A stretch of DNA of 64,000 nucleotides from positions 29,228 to 93,227 of the forward strand of contig JABMNO010000034.1 of the NCBI GenBank assembly GCA_013204555.1, written 5' to 3'. Position 1 is the stretch's first letter. Each line of letters opens with the position of its first letter. This stretch comes from Chloroflexota bacterium. GTDB lineage: Bacteria; Chloroflexota; Dehalococcoidia; Lucifugimonadales; Lucifugimonadaceae. The notes under the pieces are model-generated. The model was not told the origin of the DNA and searched no databases. It was given only the letters and a program-made list of their open reading frames with translations. This document shows, piece after piece, positions 58,072 to 64,000 of the stretch. A program made the translations under genes and the position numbers.

Positions 58072-58758
58072 ATGCGTCTGAGACTTGCTGCCCCGACCAT
58101 ACTGGTCAGTACATTACTTGTTGCGTTAGTGGCTGTTGCCTGTCTGGAAACAACAAACTCAGTTATCCAGACCACCACAGCTGAGCAAAAAGCGGGCAAC
58201 CTTCAGGCAACTCGGGAAGCTCTGATCGCGGCGGGGCTGGATCCAGACAATGCCCAGGTTTCCGTCGGCAAAGGTAGTGTGGCGGAGCAGGTCCAGCAGA
58301 CCGCGGCGGCACAGCGGACAGCGACCTCGGAAGCCGGCGGCGGCACAGCTGAAGACGAAGAGCTGGTTGAACTGCTTGGTGGTGAACTTGTATCGGAAGC
58401 CGTCGCCACTCAGCGCGCTGGCGGTACGGAAACACAACCCCTTGAGGCGCCAGACGGGCCAGTAGAAAGTGGCGTGGTGTTAGTAGAAATCTTCAGCGCC
58501 GGAAAGATGAAACCAGCGATAATCAAAATCGCTCCCGGAACCACTGTTCGTTGGGAGAATACCGAACGATCCAACCACTCAACCACGGCTGACGATGGCC
58601 AGGCAGAAGATTGGGATTCTGGCGGGATGCCAAAAGGTATCTTGGACAAAGAAAGGCCCTCCTACGAGCATACGTTTACCACCCCGGGACGCTACACCTA
58701 TGGCTCACGAGTCGCTGGAGACGGCGGCACGGGAAGTGTGTTCGTAGTCGAGGAATAG
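58072..58758 (+). CDS. Lipoprotein with cupredoxin-like domain lacking copper ligands
   Basis: The signal peptide ends in AVAC (Cys24), so the protein is a lipoprotein. A region of about 110 residues rich in Ala, Gln, Thr and Glu follows. The C-terminal about 95 residues form a plastocyanin-like beta-sandwich: IKIAPGTTVRWENTERSNHSTTADDG and FTTPGRYTYGSRVAGDGGTGSVFV (around 58675-58745). In plastocyanins the second segment reads like YxC-x-x-H-x-x-x-M. Here the Cys, His and Met are replaced, so only the NHS histidine remains and blue-copper binding is not expected. The start at 58072 has GAGGAG upstream; the frame is open from 57985 without a good start signal. It is followed by a terminator. 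Confidence 0.83.
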   Translation: MRLRLAAPTILVSTLLVALVAVACLETTNSVIQTTTAEQKAGNLQATREALIAAGLDPDNAQVSVGKGSVAEQVQQTAAAQRTATSEAGGGTAEDEELVELLGGELVSEAVATQRAGGTETQPLEAPDGPVESGVVLVEIFSAGKMKPAIIKIAPGTTVRWENTERSNHSTTADDGQAEDWDSGGMPKGILDKERPSYEHTFTTPGRYTYGSRVAGDGGTGSVFVVEE

Positions 58759-58784
58759 TTGATCTGCTAAACAACAGACTGTAG

Positions 58785-58817
58785 AGGGCGGCTCATTGAG
58801 TCGCCCTTTTGTTTTTC
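58785..58817 (+). terminator. Rho-independent terminator after the cupredoxin-like gene
   Basis: AGGGCGGCTC pairs with GAGTCGCCCT around ATT (one G-U pair), followed by TTTTGTTTTT. It starts 26 nt past the stop. Confidence 0.93.
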
Positions 58818-59369
58818 GGTGACTCTCTAAGCTGATGCAGAGTACGAAATATAGCCATCTACATTCGAGGACTCCAGTACACCACGCCCGATAGACCGGG
58901 TCGATTGCCCCGTCCTGTGACACCGCTGTCTACCACGGCGCTTAACTCGTTCGTTTGAAGACGAGCGGGTCATAAACCTCACCATTACGTGTGTATCCAT
59001 GGTGCTGCCATGGATGGGTGGTCAGGGGTGGCGGCACGGCGCGGTGACTGTTCTTACGGCGATAAGGACCACGTGGAGCTACTTCACGTCACTCCGCGGC
59101 GAACGTTCGCGACTGATCCATAGATAGGATTGGCTGCACCAACCGGTGCCGTCCATCGAAGACGGCGCCCGCCAAGATCAAGATTTACCGCTGATTGATG
59201 TCGGGGATCGCCACGCCGTAGGCACCACGTTATTCGATACCGCGTCGACCCAAAAGAGCGCACTGCTCGCGTCCATCAGTTGTTCCACCCGAACTGTAAG
59301 CGCTTACGCACGGTCCGTTCCTGCCAGAAATCCAATCCGGCAATCAAGCAGAATGCGCAGCTTAAAGAG
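58818..59369. other. Gene-free stretch of about 550 nt
   Basis: No reading frame here shows family resemblance or a convincing start, and several stops interrupt every frame. I see no tRNA, known RNA or inverted-repeat boundary of an insertion sequence. It could be a decayed gene, but I have no positive evidence of its former identity. Short inverted repeats such as CCATGGTGCTGCCATGG (58998-59014) are present. Confidence 0.5.
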
Positions 59370-59395
59370 ATGGGGCCCGCTATTGCGGGCCCCAT
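59370..59395 (-). terminator. Strong hairpin terminating the peptide-transport permease operon
   Basis: ATGGGGCCCGC pairs perfectly with GCGGGCCCCAT around TATT, 24 nt past the stop of the permease gene in the leftward direction. CTCTTTAAG follows on that strand. Confidence 0.85.
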
Positions 59396-59419
59396 CCATA
59401 TCTTGTTCAGTGTGCGTCC

Positions 59420-60373
59420 TTAGTCAACCTGACGCAGTCGTGGATCCAATCGATCTCGGAGCCAATCCCCAAGGAAGTTCAGGGAGATCACCACCAGGAA
59501 GATCGCAGATCCCGGCATGACTATCTGCCACCATGCGTCCGAGAGATAATCTCTGCCATCAGCGACCATAACGCCCCATGCTGGCGTTGGGGGCTGAATC
59601 CCAGCACCAACAAAGCTCAGCGTAGCTTCCGCCAGGATCAGACCGCCTACATTCAGTGTAGCTACCACGATGGCTGTGTTGAGTAGGCCCGGGAAAATAT
59701 GCTTCCACATGATCCTGATAGGGCCAGCGCCCGCAATCCGGGCTGCGGCCACGTAATCCATCTCACGAAGTATCAGCGCCTGTGATCTTAATATCCTGAC
59801 AAACGCCGTCCAGGATATTAACGCCAATACAAACATTAGGACGGGTAACCCCCTTCCGAAGATCAGGGTCATGATCAGTGCAACAAGGAGGAACGGTAAC
59901 GCAAACCATATGTCAACAAATCGTGTGATTATCTCGTCCGTCCAGCCACCAAAGTAACCAGATATCACGCCCAGCGTTGTCCCGACGGTAAATCCAATCC
60001 CCAGCGACACGGCCGCTATCATCATGGAAATACGCGCACCATGCAAAACTCGGGTGAAAGTATCACGGCCTACGTGGTCTGTCCCCAGGAGGTGAAATCC
60101 TGTCTCGTAGCCTTTCGCGTGTGCCGCCTCTATTTCCGAATCTGCCGTTGAACCGAAGGGTGGTATATGCCTGTCGCCCAGCCACCCGATATCTCTTGGG
60201 TAGGGCGCCACACTGGGCCCGATAACCGCGGACACCACCAGAATAGTCAGGATGACGACCGGAATCACCGGGTATCGGCGTAGAAACCACCACGTAAAGG
60301 CAAGACCACCCATCACTCCGCCGCGACGGCGGCGCGCGCCTGGGACCCGGATTTCTGTTGTTGCAGTTGCCAT
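59420..60373 (-). CDS. Peptide/nickel-type ABC transporter permease, DppC/OppC-like
   Basis: The 317-residue protein has an N-terminal cytoplasmic stretch with basic residues (GARRRRGG), six membrane helices and the DppC signature loop around YVAAARIAGAGPIRIMWKHIFPGLL, where EAA-like residues contact the ATPase. HLLGTDHVGRDTFTRVLHGARIS is the typical periplasmic/early loop motif of the family. It imports oligopeptides, nickel or similar solutes together with the DppB-like partner 15 nt upstream. No ATPase genes follow; a terminator does. Confidence 0.94.
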   Translation of the reverse strand: MATATTEIRVPGARRRRGGVMGGLAFTWWFLRRYPVIPVVILTILVVSAVIGPSVAPYPRDIGWLGDRHIPPFGSTADSEIEAAHAKGYETGFHLLGTDHVGRDTFTRVLHGARISMMIAAVSLGIGFTVGTTLGVISGYFGGWTDEIITRFVDIWFALPFLLVALIMTLIFGRGLPVLMFVLALISWTAFVRILRSQALILREMDYVAAARIAGAGPIRIMWKHIFPGLLNTAIVVATLNVGGLILAEATLSFVGAGIQPPTPAWGVMVADGRDYLSDAWWQIVMPGSAIFLVVISLNFLGDWLRDRLDPRLRQVD

Positions 60374-60388
60374 TAGTTATCCAGTTTC

Positions 60389-61345
60389 CTATGCCGTGCC
60401 CTTGAATCCGCTCATGCGAACTCTTGGGTCAACAATTGTGTACAGGACATCCGCTATGAACGCAAACGCCAGGAAGATCAGTATGAAGATGAACACTGTG
60501 CCAAGTAGCAACGGGAAATCATTGTCGTTGACCGCCGTGAATAGCGCCACGTATCCAATCCCCGGCCACGAGAACACAGTCTCGATAACCAGCGCTCCGT
60601 TCAGCCAGCCGGAGAACAACAGAAGCATTGACGTGAGGGGCGCGATCAGTGCGTTTCTCAGAGCGTGCTTGAAGATGACTTTCCGCCACGGAACCCCCTT
60701 GGCGCGAGCAAGTTTCACAAACTCTGAGTCAAGGACTTCAAGCATTGAAGAGCGGGTCAATCTCATCAGGCCGGCCGCTGCGGGCCAACCAAGAGCCACG
60801 CACGGGAGTATGTAATCCCGCACGTCAAACTCCAAGCCTCTGGTACCCGCCGGTAACCAATTCAATTTCGTAGAGAAGACGATTACCAGTATGAGGCCGG
60901 TAACGAATGCGGGAGACCCGATGCCGATAATAGCGATACCTCGGGCGAGATAATCCCAGAACGATCCTCTATATACGGCAGCAATAACACCCGTGGGGAT
61001 CCCCAATAAGACAGCAAATATCCAACCTCCCACCGCAAGCTGGATGGTTGCCCCAATTTTGCCTTTGATAATGTCCGCAACGGGCCGTTGCTGCGCCAGA
61101 GAGATGCCGAAGTCTCCAATCATGGCTCGGCCTATCCATCGAAGATATTGAATAGGAAGCGGATCGTTGAATCCAAGTCTCTCGCCAAGATTCTCCCACT
61201 GCTCCTGAGTGATTCCATAACCGGTGTCCGGAACAAATAGCTCGCGGGGATCATTGTGCAACTGGATCAGGACAAATACCACAATAGTGGCTCCGAAAAC
61301 TGAAACCAGAGAAGCAAAGAGCCGTCTGATCAAGAATTCTGCCAT
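60389..61345 (-). CDS. Peptide/nickel-type ABC transporter permease, DppB/OppB-like
   Basis: The 318-residue protein begins MAEFLIRRLFASLVSVFGATIVVF, the standard DppB start, with LGERLGFNDPLPIQYLRWIGRAMIGDFGIS in the first loop (around 61100-61190). It also has TRSSMLEVLDSEFVKLARAKGVPWRKVIFKHALRNALIAPLT (around 60640-60760), the EAA loop. Six membrane helices are expected. It pairs with the DppC-like permease downstream. A long hairpin separates it from the upstream binding-protein gene, so the permeases are probably made at lower levels. Confidence 0.95.
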   Translation of the reverse strand: MAEFLIRRLFASLVSVFGATIVVFVLIQLHNDPRELFVPDTGYGITQEQWENLGERLGFNDPLPIQYLRWIGRAMIGDFGISLAQQRPVADIIKGKIGATIQLAVGGWIFAVLLGIPTGVIAAVYRGSFWDYLARGIAIIGIGSPAFVTGLILVIVFSTKLNWLPAGTRGLEFDVRDYILPCVALGWPAAAGLMRLTRSSMLEVLDSEFVKLARAKGVPWRKVIFKHALRNALIAPLTSMLLLFSGWLNGALVIETVFSWPGIGYVALFTAVNDNDFPLLLGTVFIFILIFLAFAFIADVLYTIVDPRVRMSGFKGTA

Positions 61346-61496
61346 GCAGTTCCCTCCTGGTATCTGCCCCGGGGCCCATAACGATTGCCGATGAACCGCA
61401 TCCCATTCGCCCGAGATTCGCTGGCTTCATAAATGAAGCCCTGGAATATTAAATATTTTCGGCGCCAACGCGGTGTCACCCGCTCAACTTGAAGTT

Positions 61497-61530
61497 GAGG
61501 GGGTTCTGGGACTGATCCCAGAACCCCCTC
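61497..61530 (-). terminator. Hairpin between binding-protein and permease genes
   Basis: GAGGGGGTTCTGGGA pairs perfectly with TCCCAGAACCCCCTC around CTGA. A second small hairpin (CTCAACTT with AAGTTGAG) abuts it at 61483-61499. It lies 45 nt past the binding-protein stop in the leftward direction, a position typical of partial terminators or mRNA-stabilising structures in transporter operons. Confidence 0.85.
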
Positions 61531-61574
61531 GATATCAGTACTGCTTTGCCATCAAACTCTCAAGCTAACGTTAG

Positions 61575-63617
61575 CTACTTCTTGAGTGTGATGGTTTCAG
61601 GGTTCCCGTATCCGGTTGAATCTCCGTAGTGCGTCTGCTCCACGGAAATACCAGTGATTCGATCGTTTGTAACAACGCCACGCGGAATCTGGAAGACTCC
61701 GTTGTAGAGTTGCCAATAGATCATGTAATCAGCTGTTTCCATGTGCTCAAACTCACGGAACGCCTTGTCCTGTGAACCGCGGATGGCAAAGTGTTCGGTT
61801 GCGAGGTAAGGACTCTCAAAACCAACACCCCAGCCAGGCCGACTGATTGAGCTGTCAACTGGCGGGTAAGGCCAGTCTAGCGGGAACGCACTTGAGTTCA
61901 CATCACCATTCTTTAGAACGGGGAGGAACTGCTCACGTTTACGCATCCGAGGGCTGATGACTCCACCATAGTCTTCAACGAGCTGGCTAACATTAATGCC
62001 AAGCTGTGACCACGTTGAGTTAACTGTGTCGCCAACTTCCAGACCAACTTCGCCTGCTTCAGCAACGTACTTCTGCAGGGTCAGCTGGTCACCAATTCCG
62101 GGTCGGCTGCCGCCAATGAGCGGGTAGCCTGCCGTGTCGAGGAGCGCACCGGCTGCGTCGGCGTCGCCGTCGGCCAGTGTGTAGGGGATCGACTGCTGGG
62201 TACCAGATGCGTCGATCCGGCCCTTGTCAAACGACCACACGCCACTTTCACGGTCTGGATCCCAGCCTGGGTACTCGGGTCCCATGTACTCAGAGAACAG
62301 CTTGACGCCAAGTCCGCCGAGCAAGACATCCTTGATCTGGGTTCGGTCAATTGCCGTGCCCAGAGCCAATCGGACCAGGCGAGCCTGTTCCATGTCTGTC
62401 ATGCCAGGTGGGTTGTCTGTGTCTGTGTAACGAACCTTGGAAGGGTTTGACTCCTGCCACGGGTCGCCAATCCAGGGGAGGTCTTTGTCGTATGACGGAC
62501 CATCCCATGGGTTCAGTGCCTCGCCCGTACGGGCGTGGTTCTCTTCCCAGAGGTTTCCGGGATAAAGAATTGATGAACCAACAAAGTTACCGGGCTGGGT
62601 GTCAAGGAAGTGGAATCCTTGGTCAATCAAGCCAGGAACCAATTTGAAGTCCATCATGGTCAAGTCGATCTGGCCATTCTTCAACATTGCAACTCGTGTT
62701 GCTGATTCAGGTACCTGAATGATGGTCAGCGAAGCAATTTCGGAGACTTTTCGCCAGTGCTCGTCCATCGCGTTGGCCGTACAACGGTCACCAGGAATAC
62801 AAAGTCCCTGGCGGAACGGACCGGTACCAACTCCGTTGGCCTGCGCCCAGTCAAGTCCCATGATGTCAACTCCACGCCTGAAGTAAGGACCATCGGCCAT
62901 GCCGAGGATACCAAACGCTGACAACGGCAAACCGTAGAACAGCGGGCTTACAAGGCCAATTTCAAGTGTAGTTGCGTCAACAGTGCTCGCCTCAAGGAAC
63001 ACAGCCGCGAGGTCACCAGCGTCCGGGTAAGTGGACTCAGGGTTCGTGGTTGAGTTACCAGAGTTCAGGTAGGCGACGATGTCATCTGCAGTCATGTCGC
63101 CGAACTTCGCGTCCAGGCTTTCCTGGCCCAGCGGAGCGTGCCAGGGAATTCCAGTCTTTATCGTCAGGGTCACTTTCGTGCCGGCTGCGTCAACCTTCCA
63201 TGAATCCGCAAGCTGCGGAGTCATGGCGTTTCCGTCATCACCCATGACAAATAAGTACTCTTGGATGCCACCGGTCTGCTTGTGTGCAGAACCTCGGTAC
63301 GGGCCTGTGTAGGCAACACCGTAAATCGATTCAACCTTGTTGACCCCGTAAACCAGGTCACCTTCAGGTCCGTCGCCCATTGCCGGAGCCTTTGTGGCGT
63401 TTGCCACTGGCGCCGTTGAGGCCGTTGCCGTTGCGGGAGCCGCTGCCGTAGCTGCGGCCGCTGCCGTCGGCGCGGCTGCTGCTGTAGGAGCCGCGGCTGA
63501 GGTAGCTGCTGGAGCTGGTTCGTCGTCTGAGCCGCAAGCGATTGCGACAGCCAGAACTAGACTTCCCAACAACAGGGTTACCTTAGCCATGCGAATCCCA
63601 CGCATGCGATAAGTCAT
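61575..63617 (-). CDS. ABC transporter substrate-binding lipoprotein (family 5, peptide/nickel type)
   Basis: This 680-residue protein has a lipoprotein signal (AVAIAC, Cys28) and an Ala/Thr/Pro-rich linker at about 32-75. Family 5 extracellular solute-binding features follow: LADSWKVDAAGTKVTLTIKTGIPWH, VDATTLEIGLVSPLFYGLPLSAF, ESATRVAMLKNGQIDLTMMDF, ARLVRLALGTAIDRTQIKDVLLGGLG and a C-terminal lobe with FREFEHMETADYMIYWQLYN. It is longer than usual (about 520-560) because of the linker and inserts. GGAGGG lies 7 nt before the ATG at 63617, supporting that start. It delivers an oligopeptide-like or other ligand to the two permeases downstream. Confidence 0.94.
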   Translation of the reverse strand: MTYRMRGIRMAKVTLLLGSLVLAVAIACGSDDEPAPAATSAAAPTAAAAPTAAAAATAAAPATATASTAPVANATKAPAMGDGPEGDLVYGVNKVESIYGVAYTGPYRGSAHKQTGGIQEYLFVMGDDGNAMTPQLADSWKVDAAGTKVTLTIKTGIPWHAPLGQESLDAKFGDMTADDIVAYLNSGNSTTNPESTYPDAGDLAAVFLEASTVDATTLEIGLVSPLFYGLPLSAFGILGMADGPYFRRGVDIMGLDWAQANGVGTGPFRQGLCIPGDRCTANAMDEHWRKVSEIASLTIIQVPESATRVAMLKNGQIDLTMMDFKLVPGLIDQGFHFLDTQPGNFVGSSILYPGNLWEENHARTGEALNPWDGPSYDKDLPWIGDPWQESNPSKVRYTDTDNPPGMTDMEQARLVRLALGTAIDRTQIKDVLLGGLGVKLFSEYMGPEYPGWDPDRESGVWSFDKGRIDASGTQQSIPYTLADGDADAAGALLDTAGYPLIGGSRPGIGDQLTLQKYVAEAGEVGLEVGDTVNSTWSQLGINVSQLVEDYGGVISPRMRKREQFLPVLKNGDVNSSAFPLDWPYPPVDSSISRPGWGVGFESPYLATEHFAIRGSQDKAFREFEHMETADYMIYWQLYNGVFQIPRGVVTNDRITGISVEQTHYGDSTGYGNPETITLKK

Positions 63618-63871
63618 ACTCTGCCCTCCAAATGCGAAGAATCCAGTGGGACCAACCAGTGCCTGTCCTAAATGGACTCACCGGAGATTCCCTATCTTCT
63701 GGACCCTTGCCTTGTTCTAATACCGACCAACGTCATCTCAACGCCGATCTTTTCTCGCGCAGGACGATTCCCCTGGATAAATACCCAGTGGCACACGGTA
63801 CGTCCCATTCCGTGCGCTGACGAAGGAAGGTATCACCCTAAATGGGCAGTGTCAACGGAGAGCCTTGTCCA

Positions 63872-64000
63872 ATGACACATGAGTCTGAAGGAGCGGGCGT
63901 ATTTCCACGCACAGGTGAGTCTGTAGGTTCTGCTCAGGAGTTGGGATCATCGGAGGATGATCGTGACATTACAGACTCAAGGACTCCAGTCGCTGGAGCA
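63872..64000 (+). CDS. Start of an unidentified gene running off the right edge
   Basis: From the ATG at 63872 a frame stays open to the end of the window (43 codons), with GGAGAG 9 nt upstream. The peptide MTHESEGAGVFPRTGESVG and what follows is acidic and hydrophilic (SSEDDRD), without a signal peptide or known motif. It is divergent from the binding-protein gene; the 254 nt between them should hold both promoters. Too little is visible to name it. Confidence 0.45.
   Translation, partial: MTHESEGAGVFPRTGESVGSAQELGSSEDDRDITDSRTPVAGA

Noticed and set aside
58818..59369. Transposase or integrase remnant
   Set aside because: I translated both strands and found no catalytic motif, terminal inverted repeat or target duplication to support it.

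Overview
The window reads as chromosome from a free-living, probably monoderm bacterium of the Chloroflexota; the SAR202/Dehalococcoidia side is my best guess. The guess rests on gene content: RNase Y and RNase J together, a fused accD-accA carboxyltransferase, lipoproteins with alanine-rich or proline/threonine-rich linkers, a large Ig-like surface protein ending in GWNL-type repeats, and several scattered TIM-barrel and amidohydrolase catabolic genes. This is inference from protein families, because no rRNA or tRNA gene is visible. I saw no rRNA, tRNA, CRISPR array, intact insertion sequence or phage module.

Layout. 1-9.6 kb is a leftward catabolic cluster: the 5' end of gcvT, a SAM methyltransferase, a sugar-phosphate-isomerase-like TIM barrel, a DapA-family protein lacking the usual catalytic residues, a HAD hydrolase, two paralogous cyclic-amidohydrolase/D-aminoacylase-like enzymes, an M19 dipeptidase, a tandem FKBP lipoprotein and an HpcH-type aldolase. 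9.6-15.4 kb holds small membrane proteins, a NodIJ-type ABC exporter, plsY and a PHP phosphoesterase. 15.5-19.8 kb is housekeeping (rny, ffh, dusB). 19.7-27.3 kb is accessory and surface-related: a sulfatase, a secreted protein with 147-bp repeats, a canonical DapA-family lyase, a proline/threonine-rich cell-surface protein and an 885-residue surface protein. rho, pyrG and a PEBP lipoprotein follow.

32.2-40.3 kb is a complete leftward chemosensory operon, cheW-cheA-cheC-cheD-cheY-cheB-cheR. It ends in two translationally coupled genes that are not standard chemotaxis genes. One is an HD-GYP-like protein whose metal-site residues are eroded. The other is a zinc-ribbon protein that starts with a FliM-like CheY-binding peptide and ends in a proline/glycine-rich tail. 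No flagellar or receptor gene is nearby, so this looks like a chemosensory pathway with an unfamiliar output module. It is the most novel system I see here.

40.5-45.1 kb carries a pantothenate-linked operon (P1 peptidase, DUF2520 Rossmann protein, panB, panC, surE). 45.1-55.0 kb runs rightward: a MazG-like gene broken by an amber codon, yceD-rpmF-fabD-nusB-acpP, a family-4 uracil-DNA glycosylase, rnj, ftsK and the accDA fusion. A TPP riboswitch then controls thiG-thiE-thiS (56-58 kb). The right end has a cupredoxin-like lipoprotein without copper ligands, a gene-free stretch, and a peptide/nickel-type ABC importer (binding protein plus two permeases, no ATPases in view).
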